From: Odiellus spinosus
Lineage: Eukaryota > Arthropoda > Arachnida > Opiliones > Phalangiidae
Assembly: GCA_963920705.1 (NCBI GenBank)
Contig: OY987231.1
Coordinates: 6,689,424 to 6,753,423 of the forward strand
Length of the DNA: 64,000 nucleotides
Direction of reading: 5' to 3'
The notes under the pieces: model-generated
The model's input: only the letters and a program-made list of their open reading frames with translations
Databases searched by the model: none
Told to the model about the DNA's origin: nothing
Translations under genes and position numbers: made by a program
Part shown: in pieces, positions 45,612 through 56,566 of the stretch
Position numbering within the stretch: position 1 is the stretch's first letter
Layout of the letters: each line of letters opens with the position of its first letter

Positions 45612-47034
45612 ATACGCGACGACTTATTTTTGGTCATTTCTGGGGACATCTGACTTCAGGTTTCAGACTTCAGACAGCACGTTACAAAGTAATAGCCTAC
45701 ACCTTCGGTGTGGCTAAAAAGTAATAACGAAAGTCGGCCATAAGCGCGTCTTTTAACGGCCTAAACAATGCGGGAAGATAAGAAAATTAAATATTCGTAT
45801 AAAACTCGAATATTTTATTTGAAATTCCTGCCCTAGAACCATAGCCTACGTTATGTATACCAAGAATCATAATACTGAACAAACCTGCATAAAATAAGCT
45901 AGTCAGTAAGAGAACGTAACTAAACAATAAATTACTCTTTATCTTTATCACTTTGCGGCGTTAATACGAAGCAATAACGTAATATAATAACAGGCTTGTT
46001 GACTGCTATGGATGAAGAATAACCAGACGCCCACGTGGTTTTGTTAGTTCCTACCTTTGCTCGCACTCTTTCACATTGTTGTCTTTTAGGTATTAACTTG
46101 TCTATTGTTCCTAGTCCTAGGTGTTATCCGCTTTTAGCGCTTACAATTTAATCGCATGTACGGAAGGTTTTTCCCTTATCTTCTGATCAGACGTAGACTG
46201 TTTATATGTCCTTGACTAAAATTAATAATACTCTAAAATATCTGGTATAAGTATGCCATCTGTGGACGAAATTTTGTAATGTATTTAATCGCGATTCCAA
46301 TTTAACCATTTTTTGATCATCGTTTATATCGTTTCGAATAATTTTTCGTCATTGTACGAATTCCATAAAAAAACTATATTATTCAAAATTGAAAATGAAT
46401 GCTGTGAATTTCGTGGTATTGAGTGTAGATGGCACCGATAAAGGCTAAAACACTATCTAATTAGCCACCCCTTTTGAAATAGTTTTATCTAGCGTAAGTT
46501 GAGATACTGGGTCAAAGACCCAGAATGATTTTAGATGGCTGAATGGACAGGATAATAATTTTTCTTTTAAAACTTGGAAGATAATTGTCCAAAAGTAAAA
46601 TAATAATTAATTTTAGTTATAATCTGATATATATTAAAAAGGGTGGAATTAAAACGTAATTGGAGCTGATCAAATCGACTATTCAAGACGGGAATCGTCG
46701 AAGGTCGATCGCGAACTTTTCGAAGTCGATCGCGAAGTGTATTGGGTTTGACTGATTTGAGACAAAAAATTTATATAAAGGCTTTAGATGTAGGAAAACC
46801 GTTTTGAGTGCATTTTCCCAAGCCTTGGCGGAGACCATTTTGATATATTCTTCTCCCGAGTCTTTAGTGATAGAAATACCTCGCAAATTATCAAACAATT
46901 CGGAGCAAGTTGACTATAGTCTACAGCTTAGCGTTAAAGATATCATCGTTAGTAGGAATTAATAAAAGTTTCTTAAATCTCCCGTAGTTATTGCTCGACA
47001 TTTGCTGAGTCGGTTCGCTCTCAAAAGGTCGCAT
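45612..47034. other. Intergenic, including the duplicated NACHT upstream segment
   Basis: Bases 46005-46085 are a part copy of the MITE at 18739-18908 (GTGGTTTTGTTAGTTCCTAC). Bases 46260-46510 match 57190-57440 of duplication block B. No gene is recognised; short minus-strand frames near 46.7 kb lack support. Confidence 0.5.
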
Positions 47035-47335
47035 CTCGAAAACAGCGCTTATCCAAAACAGCGCTTATCCAAAACAGCGCTTATCCAAAACAACGCTTAT
47101 CCAAAACAACGCTTTCCCAAAATAACGCTTTCTCTAAAACAGCGCTTTCCCAAAATAGCGCTTTCTCTAAAACAGCGCTTTCCCAAAATAGCGCTTTCTC
47201 TAAAACAGCGCTTTCCCAAAATAGCGCTTTCTCTAAAACAGCGCTTTCCCAAAATAGCGCTTTCTCTAAAACAGCGCTTTCCCAAAATAGCGCTTTCTCT
47301 AAAACAGCGCTTTCTAGCTCTAAAAGAGCGTTTCT
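47035..47335. repeat. 33-bp tandem array made of two half units
   Basis: Units alternate AAAACAGCGCTTTCCC and AAAATAGCGCTTTCTCT. The left edge has a shorter AAAACAGCGCTTATCC form. All half units contain AGCGCT, a 6-base palindrome. As 33 is a multiple of three, open frames on both strands are artefacts. Confidence 0.9.
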
Positions 47336-47449
47336 CAAAAAATCGCCGCTTCATAAAAATTTAAGGCACTATACTAGTAACCAAACTTAACCTAAAAGCT
47401 TTATATACATATTAAAGAGCACATTCCCAAAAGGGCGCTTCCCCATGCA

Positions 47450-47600
47450 TAAGAGGATTGGGGTCGATTTGATCGAATCCCAAATGATCGAACGCTGTCT
47501 CAAATGATCGAAGGTCATATGATCGAAATTATTTGGTTTTAAAGGTAGTCTCAATTGATCGAATATCATTTGATCGAAGTGTCATTTGTACGAATGCTTC
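47450..47600. repeat. ATTTGATCGAA-rich repeat, left piece
   Basis: Words AAATGATCGAA, CATTTGATCGAAGTG and GATTTGATCGAATCCC recur. A matching GATCGAAT-rich piece lies beyond the Kolobok element at 52385-52620. Confidence 0.6.
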
Positions 47601-47676
47601 CTGATCGAAATCAATTTTAGGAGGAAACTTCTAAGACTTGAAGCCCTGCCCGTTTACGCTTCCCTTCCATTGGACC

Positions 47677-47735
47677 TAAACTAACCTAACCTAACCTAAC
47701 CTAACCTAACCTAACCCAACGTAACCCAACCAAAC
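47677..47735. repeat. Interstitial arthropod telomere-type repeat (CCTAA)n
   Basis: About six perfect CCTAA (TTAGG on the other strand) units are followed by degenerate ones (CCCAACGTAACCCAACC). TTAGG is the usual telomere unit of arthropods. The run is internal, between a minisatellite and a transposon, so it is an interstitial tract. A tiny three-unit run occurs at 44580-44595. Confidence 0.8.
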
Positions 47736-48257
47736 ATAGCCAAGCTTAGGCTTAAGTATTTTTTTGTACAAAAAAACCTACTTAAAGGGTTACCGACAGT
47801 TAAGTATTCTAATTTTATATTATTGTCTAATGATACTATTTGTATGGTAGAACTAACGCTGAAGCCGAATTTATCGACGGCTTAAATTAAATATAAGTAT
47901 TTAATTTATAAATTAACAATTAAAACTCTCCCTAGATTGCTTTTAGCCCCGCCCCCTTGATTTTTTTCCTTCAGGGGCAGAGGGTCTTTCCCTCAATGTT
48001 TTTATCAAGTACGTCACGGGAAAAGAAGGGCGGTGCTATTTCCCTCTGCCGGAGAAGAAAAATCAGATTAGGCCCAAAAGCAGCTGTTTACTTTTTCGTA
48101 GAGGTCGAGGTAAAGGTTTCACTACTCCTGCTAGTTTTTGCTTTAAGTTTGTTCCTAATTTTTATATAATCGTAGAATAATAAATAAAGTATAGTAGAAT
48201 AATCGAGTATAATTATAAATATAAATCAGAAGTTTCGTAGTTCGAAAAATCTAAATC

Positions 48258-51057
48258 ATGAATAAGCCTTGCTATGCCTACAAATGCATAGCTCCTGGAT
48301 GTGAGAAAGATAATTTCTGCCTTTCTAAGGAGAAGGGCTTATCGTTTCACCGTTTTCCAAAAGATTGTACTTTACGAACAAAATGGGTTGCTGCAATGGG
48401 TATACCGTCTGACCAAATTAAAACAAGCAGTAGAATATGTTCAAATCATTTTACGAATGAATGTTACGAGCATCAATTAGATGCTTTAGTAAATATTGAT
48501 CCAATATACCACACAAGAAAACTTTTAAAAAGGGATGCAGTCCCAAGGGCTAAGAGAAAGCTCGTGGACCTAACGAGCTCGAGAAATTCCGTAGAAATTT
48601 CCGTTAATGACTCTACAATTAATGATATTAATTCTGATGCTATGGAGCTTGAAAATATTCCAAGCCCTGCTAAATCATCGCTTAGTCGGAAAAAAGCAAG
48701 ATCTTTGGTAATCGATATCCACTTAATCTTTGAATGAATTTGCCATTAATATTATTATGTATTTTAGGACTCGTACTCGCCATATAGAACCGTGCAAACC
48801 GAATCTGTTGGAATACAGTCAGTTTTGCATCCACCAAGTACTTCCAGAGGTATTCAAGCATACATTGCGACACCCTCAAAAAATAATTCAACTCAAACTA
48901 CAAAAAGACAATCAAACAAAAGTAAGAAAAAATAAAAAATAAAATTTGTAAAATAATTAATCCACAGTTATCGTTACACATTCAAGGTTGCCAGGCTTTT
49001 CCTAAGGTCCATGATAAAGGCACCCAAACGATTGATAAATATGATGCGCTTGTGAATGAATTTATAGTATCTCGTACGGAAGATGTGTATGATTATGAAG
49101 AAATAAACGATGGTATTGATGGTGGCGAGGAAATTAGAGATCCGTTGGATACAAGTTTTAGTCCTTCATCGCTAGGAGAAGATGATGTTTTTGAGTATAG
49201 AAATATTAAATTAAATTCTAAAATGTTGGTAGTTTTTAAAAAATATTCTTTTCAAGGTCAAGAAAGGATCATGGCGCACCTGACGATCGCAAGTACATTG
49301 TCTTTGAAACGGCCTTGCTACAACTTTTTGTTTTTTGTACACAATGCTTATCTAAATGTACAGCCATCACGTCAGTTTCTGGCACGATGATTACGGTACA
49401 AACTAGTTGTCCCAACAACCACTCCAATATATGGCGTAGCCAACCATTACTTGGTCGTAAACCTGCAGGCAACATAATAGTTGCGTCTGCAATGTTATTT
49501 GCGGGACTAAATCCAGAGAAAACGTTACGCATGTTTCGTTTTGCAAACATTGCAACATTCGACTTGCGAACATTTTACCGTATGCAGAAGGCTTATCTTT
49601 TCCGCGCTATAGATAATGTAAGAACTGACACGAGTATGAATTTAGAGTTATAATAAATATACTAAAATTTGTGATATTTTACGCTTAGGTTTGGAAAAAT
49701 AATCAAGAAACATTACTTAGATCGTTAAAAGGCCAAGATTTAATTTTGGGTGCAGATGGTCGATGCGACAGCCCAGGATTTTGTGCGAAATATGGCAGTT
49801 ATTGCTTTATGGAAAATAAAATCAAAAAGGTTATCCACCTAGTTTTGCTACAAGTATGTATATAATTAATTACACAAATAACAGTAATAATATAATAATA
49901 TAATTACAAATAATTGCAGAGTAATCAAGTCAAAAATAGTGTAGCGATGGAATTAGAGGGTTGTAAACGTGGATTGGAATTTCTCAAAAATCAAGGATTG
50001 AATATCGGTTACATGGTGACTGACAGACACAAGCAAATCAGATGCTATTTGCGAACCCACCATAAGGACATAGTACACCTTTTTGACGTTTGGCATTTGG
50101 TAAAATGTAAGTATAGAGTTTAATGGGAAAATGAAATGCTTTGGCTAAGTACTTTGAATTAATTTGCCTTAAAGCTGTGAAAAGCAAAATAGCGGCTGCG
50201 TGCGGAAAAAAGAAAAGCATGGAGATTTTACTCTCTTGGAGTAAAAGTATCCAAAACCATCTGTATTGGATAGCTAATTCTAGCGGAGGAGTGAGCGAAC
50301 TTATGCAAGCTAAATGGTGCTCTATTTTGCGGCATGTTGTAAACCTGCACACTGGTCACGAACCACCATTTGAGGCATGCGAACATAAAGAGCTGGTTGG
50401 AGAGAGGCCCAGGAAGTGGATGAAGAAGACAACAGAGGCATACGTCACTCTATCAAAAATTATCAATAATCTTACTAAAGATATTGGGCAATTGGCGTGG
50501 GTATGCCAAACTTCCTCAGTGGAAGCTTTTAATGCGGTTGTTATCCAATTTGCACCAAAACATACGCATTATTCATTTCTTGGCATGAAAGCTCGGTACG
50601 TGAAAATTAACCTAAAAAACTTAATAAATACAATAACAAAACCATTGTTTTAGACTTACATTAGCGGCTCTTCATTATAATGAAAATTCTACAAAAATGC
50701 AAGCTACAACCAAAAATGGCAAACGCCGGTGGAATATATTTTTCCCCAAATTTAAGTCTGGTGAATATTCCGTTCGACCTATCATGATGGCATCTACTTA
50801 CGGTACATAATATATATTAAATTGATTTATTAGATAGAAACACAATAATGGTTTAAAATTATATTTCAGAATACGTTGAAGACTTAATGGAAATGGTCAC
50901 CATATTCGCAAATGCGGAAACCTATGGAAAAGGGAACGAGCTATCGATTATAGAATTGGGAGAAACACCAGAGCCTTTAGCTTCTAAATATGACAAGCCA
51001 AACAAAGATGAAGCTGTAGCATCTTATGAGAAGTCTAAAAGGTTTCATGAATCATAA
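48258..51057 (+). CDS. Kolobok-type transposase with N-terminal THAP domain
   Basis: A nine-exon model, 759 codons: 48258-48707, 48768-48921, 48987-49228, 49294-49617, 49689-49853, 49920-50106, 50175-50595, 50654-50802, 50870-51057. Residues 1-95 are a THAP zinc finger (C10-x4-C15 ... SRICSNHF, with FHRFP and KWVAAM), which binds the element's own DNA. The catalytic core shows ADGRCDSPGFCAKYGSY, MVTDRHKQIRCYL, HLFDVWHLVK and SSVEAFNAV, which supply likely acidic residues and the D-x-W-H motif of this family. Two splice choices are weaker: acceptor at 48986 (CATTCAAG) and the 65-nt intron 49229-49293; without them the frame breaks. The fit of all other junctions argues that the gene is intact. 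Confidence 0.85.
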
Positions 51058-51297
51058 CCACTAAATCAGCTAAGAATGGCAATAAAATTTTATAAAACAA
51101 CGAAATCAAATTTATTTGTCTCCGTTGTTTTCTGGCAACTAGCCTACCTCGGTATGCGGCCCCTATTTTCAGAACCATACAGCTCTGAAACTACAACAAT
51201 TAAAAAAAAAAAATTGCCCATAACACGATAGATTAATTCAAAATGATTTATTAAAATAAAAGCGTGTACAATTCAAATTACACTTTCTTTGCCACTC

Positions 51298-52027
51298 CTA
51301 ATGTCTGCATCGTCTTCTGGCAAGTATGGGTCGAAAACCACAGTACTCGTCCGATGGGAACGCGGCTCTAATTTTAATTACAACACAACTGGGAATTGGC
51401 AATCTGCTCCCAGGTAAAAACCAATAAATCCACCTGATAAATCTACGATAAGCCAGGTATCTATAGGTTCTGTAAATATATTAGAATAGTTAACATAAGC
51501 TTCTGATTTAAGGTGTAGGTTCAAAAATTTTGCACTTACTCGTGTATCAAACCTTGCAAAGGCTCGTTAACTTGTCTCCCACCATTGGGATTAACGAATT
51601 CTATATAACTTAGTCGTAACTGGGGTTGATGGGTACACGTACCGTGAAATTCTTCATGCTGCGTTATACATGTTCCATTGAGAATTTCACCATCGACTTG
51701 TTCATATTCCCGGCAGCAAACGCTCTCCGCGTTGGTGTCCATCCTCTGGCAAAAACCGCAAGTACACCAGTCGGTGTTTTCTAGTCTATTAAACTCGACT
51801 TGTGTAGCTGGTGCCTCGTTTTCTACCTCATTTTCCTCACTTTCAGTCTCAGACGCCAGTGGCTCAAATTGGTAGGGCTGTATACCATTACCATGATGAG
51901 GCTGGTGGCCAAGGCCTAATTCATTGCCCATAGCTTCGGCATCATCCGAGCTTTCTAACTCGCTAAATTCATTTTCCGACTCTTCCGACAAGTCCGAATA
52001 GTAAATGGATGATTCAGAATCTGACAT
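51298..52027 (-). CDS. P2X7 C-terminal-domain-like zinc protein, second gene of the Kolobok-like element
   Basis: Two exons, 51540-52027 and 51298-51469, joined in phase (CACGA|GTAAGT and TTTACAG|A) give 219 codons. Residues 1-75 are very acidic and serine-rich (SDSESSIYYSDLSEESENEF). Then comes a cysteine cluster, NTDWCTCGFCQRM and ESVCCREYEQV, and further CITQ/CTHQ positions. Exon 2 supplies YRYLAYRRFIRWIYW, PIPSCVVIKIRAAFPS and YCGF, the end of the same fold. This matches the cytosolic zinc-binding domain of vertebrate P2X7 receptors (P2RX7_C type). No channel region is present. It lies inside the transposon and converges on the transposase, so it is an accessory element gene; its role is unknown. 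Confidence 0.85.
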
Positions 52028-52384
52028 TTCACTTAAAAACTATTAATAGAGTGTTTAAATTGTTTTAAAGTTTTAGTAAAATCGCGATAAAATGTCGCCA
52101 AAGAATTTCAGAAATGGAAAACCACGTGACATTAGTCGGCCAATCACACGAGAGATAAAAAATAACCAATCTTGTTTGCCTTACTCATATACGTCATTTT
52201 TAACCACTCCCTCGCAGTAATATTCAAAAAGGCGAAAACTTCATACTTAATTAAAACTATTAATTTCTTAATTAATAAAATACAGTTTTAAAAAAAAAGT
52301 AAGAGACCATATTTGGTTAATCCCAAGGTTGGATTTTCAGCAGAAAAACCAGACTTTTCATCTTAGCTGTCGGTAACCCTTTAA

Positions 52385-52620
52385 TTAGTTCGATCATTTT
52401 AGGTTCGATCTAATGAGAATAATCCCTAAAGGATTTAGTTCTACTACAATAGTATTTTAAATACTACTACTTCGATCAATTGTAATTCGATCCAATGGAC
52501 ATCGATCAAATGCCACAAAAGTTAAAACGAGAATAAAATAAATTTGATCGAATTCGATTCGATCATTTGAAACAAAATTTGATCGAATTCGATCAGACAT
52601 TTTTCGATCTAATGGAAATA
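52385..52620. repeat. GATCGAAT-rich repeat, right piece
   Basis: Words such as TTCGATCAATTGTAATTCGA, GACATCGATCAAATG and AAATTTGATCGAATTCGATC continue the repeat seen at 47450-47600. The transposon, telomere run and other DNA now separate them. A long A run follows at about 52665-52683. Confidence 0.6.
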
Positions 52621-53062
52621 AACCGCATAGGAGTGGTTTTCAAACAAAAAGTGCTAATTTTCCAAAAAAAAAAAAAAAAAAACTTTTTTAGGGTAAAGCG
52701 TTTTTTTGGGAAGTGCTCTAATGAGGGTCACCCGGGTTTTTTAGTCGATATTTAGAACTATTATATTAAATAATCTCTTGTTTTGGAGTGGTCGGGAAAG
52801 AATATTTTAATATACAATTATGTCAAAGTGGTCACAAAAAAATATAATTATTGTAGTTTTTTTTTTCTTTTTTTTTTTCGATCTCTATGTAGGAAAGGGC
52901 ACGCGTAATTGTTTTTGTAAATCGAGGAAAATACAAATATCATTGAAAAAAGTCTGGCGAGCTCTTATTCAATTTATTCAAGATATTAGTTGTATTTCTC
53001 GATCAAGAATCTTCACCGATGACCTCAAAATTGTATGATTTGACCTTTCGTAAACGCATTGT
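52621..53062. other. Intergenic stretch with a partial family B MITE
   Basis: Homopolymer A and T runs lie at about 52665 and 52855-52880. Bases 53020-53098 are one end of a family B MITE (ACCTTTCGTAAACGC, CAACGGTTTCCAAGTCTCTAG), which runs into the last exon of NACHT copy B. Confidence 0.55.
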
Positions 53063-56000
53063 TCACAACGGTTTCCAAGTCTCTAGTCTGTCTAAGCTAT
53101 GGTCAAGTTCATCAACATTTGTATACGGGGTTTCCGGACGAATCATTTTATAGCCTGAAACCGGATATCAAACCATTAATAATGTTAAGGCTCCTGATAA
53201 ATTTCTAGGAATAGGTTAGTAAACCTTTCTATTCGTGGAGTCCAAGATTTAGAAATAGCTATAGTCGGATTTTTCAATTTGCCTATTGACATACAAGGCG
53301 CGCTGCGCGCGGGATACGGTAAAACGAAAGACTCCTCTTTGGGCCTGTCTTGGACTCCTCGGAGGGGGAGTAAGTGTAGAAGGAGGTTAAAAAGGTATCT
53401 AGGAATCACCAGCGGTGAAAAAGAAATGTTGCAAATATGCTACAGTTTACGAATTTGCGCATGAGCGAAAGACGAAAATAAGTAACTATACGCAATTACG
53501 AACAGCGAAAATAGATCTGCTGAATGCGGAAAAACTCCTACGAGTCATCTCAGGATTTGCTAACCTACGGCTCCCCAATTTTGTACATGAACATATACTT
53601 ACAACACTCTTGTTCCAATACAATATTGTCCTTTTCCTTCGTTGCAAACCAATCTTCGGCATCGAAGTCGAGTCCTGTAAAATTGACCGATACACTCCAC
53701 GCTACGTGACCGCTTATGCTAACATTAAATCGGACATGAAGCGATTCTTTGCCCAAAAGTGGGAAATGGCTGAAAACCACCCCGATACTAATTTGATTCC
53801 CGACGTGTTCATTTTCCAAGATCGCCATCAAAAGATCTCGACCAATTATATGTTCCGCAAAAATCAGGCTCGATCCGGGGTAACCTGGATTTTCTTTCTT
53901 ATTGTACATAAACATTTCAAGATGTCCCAATCGCTTCAGTTGTTGGTTGAATTCTTCTAGGGACTTACTATAAACTTCATCATCGCTGAAGTAAAATCTT
54001 CCGTTTTTCAAAATATCTTCAGTCGTGATATCATTAACGGGATTCCAAGTCGTCAAAAACTGGACCCCAACAGCCAACCGACCGCTCGTTAAGAGTTTCA
54101 CGTCATTGGGACTTCTAACATGTAGCTCAAAACTGTGGGGTCTTAGCTTTTGTAATACGAATGCTATCTTATCGTCCGTTGTATGTTGGCTATCGAATCC
54201 ATTTTGCAGATAGCTGGTGGTAACGTAATCTATCACAAGTTTGTGAATGGGTTCGACATAGTTGGCTCGCTCCCACGATTTGCTTAAAGATTTAATGGGT
54301 TGAAGTATCCCGCATTCCAGAATGAATTTCCTTTCGAGCTCGTTTTCGAACAGCGTTTCGATGTCCGTCCTCGGGCAAGATAACTTCATTTTCTGCAGAT
54401 TGCCGAGATAAAACTCTCCCAATTTGTGAAACAAATTCATCATAGTAATTTGGTCCATGGATGAGGACAATCGTTCGCGACATTTTGTTCCCATTAATAT
54501 CAAAACGTCTTTCATGACGGACGAAGGGCTTTTAAGTTCTCGGACATCCTTGTTCAGAAAAAGGTAGCAGATTAGGTGAAGCATGAACGGCGTTATTTTC
54601 GTGCTAAATCGCAAAATATACTTGTTCAGACAAGACATTATTTCAATTTGCCTGATGGTGTTGAAAGGAAACATGTTTTTCACGATTTTATCAGTGGACT
54701 CACGCGTCAGGCCAACTATTCGATAATGGCGCTGAAATAATTGTAAAAATTCTGTTTTTTCCGTCGTTCGAGACGTGACGATTATGGTAGAGTTCCTAAA
54801 TACCATCTGGGACGCGTCCGTTTTGAGTTTAAGAGAATTTACGAAACGTAATCGTTTGATTTCGCTCAACTCGTCAAATCCGTCGAGAATAATGAGAATT
54901 CTTCTGGCGTTCTCTTGAAGCGCTCGAAGCGTAAAATCCTCGTCAACGTTCGAAGAAGCGTTAACTTGACAAAACATTGCCAGTCCCTTTTCGACGGAAT
55001 CTTTTTCCAGTAAATCCCTGAGCCTGAACATTATTAACAAATGAAAACCTTGAGCCAAGTTATCGATTTTTCCAACGCTCCAGTCGTAAGCGATTTTTAG
55101 ACACAGGGTTGTCTTTCCCATGCCAGCTTCTCCTCTGACGAGAATCCTCTTCGGAGGAACTTGGTGTCCCTTCTCCGGTAATAAGAAGTCATTCAACTGG
55201 ACAGACTCCATTTTCAACAATTTTCCGCTTCGGCTCAACTCTTCCATTTCCATTTGGACGTAAAAATCTTCCGGCTCCAATTCGATATCGATGAGGTTGC
55301 CCATGGGTTTAACCCAAGCGACTTCCGACGAGTACAATGTCTGCAAACTATCCCTGACATCCTCGATATGTTTATTCAGTTCTGCGGAAAAAATGTCAAA
55401 CTTTATTGAAAGGGAACATTTTAGTAGTAACTATAGACGATGTCGGCGTTAACTTTTTTTCGACAGTATCTGTGAGGGGTCTCTAGCAGATTTAACGCTG
55501 GTATCGTGGCAGCCGAGGGTTCGGACACTTGTCATTATTTTGTACTGGATTTTGGGATTTCGGAAAGATTTTGAGTTTTTAAAACTGTTTTGGGGAGAGA
55601 TTTCGGGATTTCAATGTTAATTTCACATTCGTTTTCGGCCGATTTAGCAAGTGTCCGACCTTTCGGTGGCAGACCGATAGGGTAAACTCAAACGTTCCCT
55701 TTTACTCTACGAGTCCCCGAATTTACACATATTATGTCATTGATTGGGCGAGGTATTATAAAACGGAGCTGAAATTTTGGCACGAGGACGACCAATTAGT
55801 TTAACACCCTCCAACAGACGGGGTGGCCACGCCCACTCACAGCGAAGTCTATTCACGACCGGAACGCGTTTAGGTGACGCTGCACCGCTGACGCTTTTGT
55901 TGTCTGCTAAGGGATTGATCCCCGTTTTAAGCCAATCGATCATAGATTTCGATCGCTATTAATTAGTTCCGTCATTTTGCATCGAAAGTAAGTTAGTGTA

Positions 56001-56566
56001 AAAATTTAAAACCGAAAAGGGGGTTTGGGCTAGCCCATAGCTGATCTATTTTACACTTGTAATTCTATTGTTTCCTAAAATACGGGCAAAACACATTTCG
56101 ACTGTGATGGAAGAGTATATTTGAAAAACCCAGAGGCTTAAACTCACCCGCCTGGATTCTTTGGGCCGTATCTTCCGGGTGATGATGGTGTATGATATTT
56201 ACTTCCGTTTCCACTACGCTGTTATACTACAATCACGGAAATAATGACTTAAGGTTTCGATATACAGTATATCATTTCAACAAACCTCGCCTCCTATAAT
56301 GCTTATTTGTTTTTTAACATCTTTATTTAAGATTCCGCTAAACGAGCTTACGTGGAACTCGCATTCCTTGAATTTACACGAAAATCAATATTAACAAAAA
56401 TTCCTTTTTCAAACGGAGAATTTTAAATTTAATGGTTTTGGAATCTTACTTTCAATTCTTTCGTCTTGAACGATTGCTCTAAATCGACGCAATCGTTTCC
56501 ACTCGAATCTTCCGTTTTTACCAAGATATTTTTGTCTTCAATCTGATCTTCTTTACTTGAAGCCAT
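53063..56566 (-). CDS. NACHT-domain NTPase, NLR-like, copy B
   Basis: Five exons, 715 codons: 56450-56566, 56286-56366, 56148-56226, 53603-55381, 53063-53154. Splice sites and phases match copy A; exon 4 is 1779 nt in both. The protein keeps the acidic start, the KKQISIIGGEYNSVVETEV segment, the HHHHP motif, P-loop GEAGMGKTT, Walker B ILIILDGFDEL and TSRTT. Exon 4 is nearly identical to copy A, while exons 1-3 differ more, which fits faster change in the N-terminal signalling part. The last exon (KMIRPETPYTNVDELDHSL) is homologous to copy A but runs eight codons further into family B MITE sequence before its stop. Intron 2 uses a weaker GTTTGT donor. Innate sensing is inferred from the family, not shown. 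Confidence 0.87.

Larger units (their letters stand above)
39785..46510. repeat. Segmental duplication, block A
   Basis: Homologous to block B at about 53085-57440. Matching landmarks outside the exons include TGTTAAGGCTC.TGATAAATTT (39930 and 53186), ATTTCGAC.GTGATGG (43385 and 56095), TTAGTTTCTTACTCT.TTGGACGA (44235 and 56620), and AATTCCATAAAAAAA...ATAGATGGCACC (46360-46440 and 57290-57365). Block A is longer because it holds a 29-bp array, family C and family A MITEs, and the 22-bp minisatellite, all absent from block B. Confidence 0.85.
47786..52380. mobile_element. Kolobok-like DNA transposon, apparently complete
   Basis: The 4595-bp element begins AGGGTTACCGACAGTTAAG and ends with the inverted form CTTAGCTGTCGGTAACCCT (one mismatch in 19). 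TTAA flanks it at 47782-47785 and 52381-52384, as known for Kolobok and piggyBac. It carries a THAP/DDE transposase on the plus strand and a P2X7-C-like gene on the minus strand, facing each other with about 240 bp between their stops. Both can be read in frame throughout with plausible splicing. Near-identical ends and intact reading suggest a recent arrival. Confidence 0.88.

Noticed and set aside
45127-45724. 191- and 196-codon frames with FHQKRFHFSSETFSF repeats
   Set aside because: Produced by the 22-bp minisatellite, where three units make 66 bp.
47002-47364. Frames on both strands with QRFPKIALSLK and ESAVLEKALFW repeats
   Set aside because: The 33-bp array is a multiple of three, so several frames stay open at once. 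It is not a gene.
47677-47735. Chromosome end
   Set aside because: Only about six clean TTAGG units, with ordinary genes and repeats on both sides.
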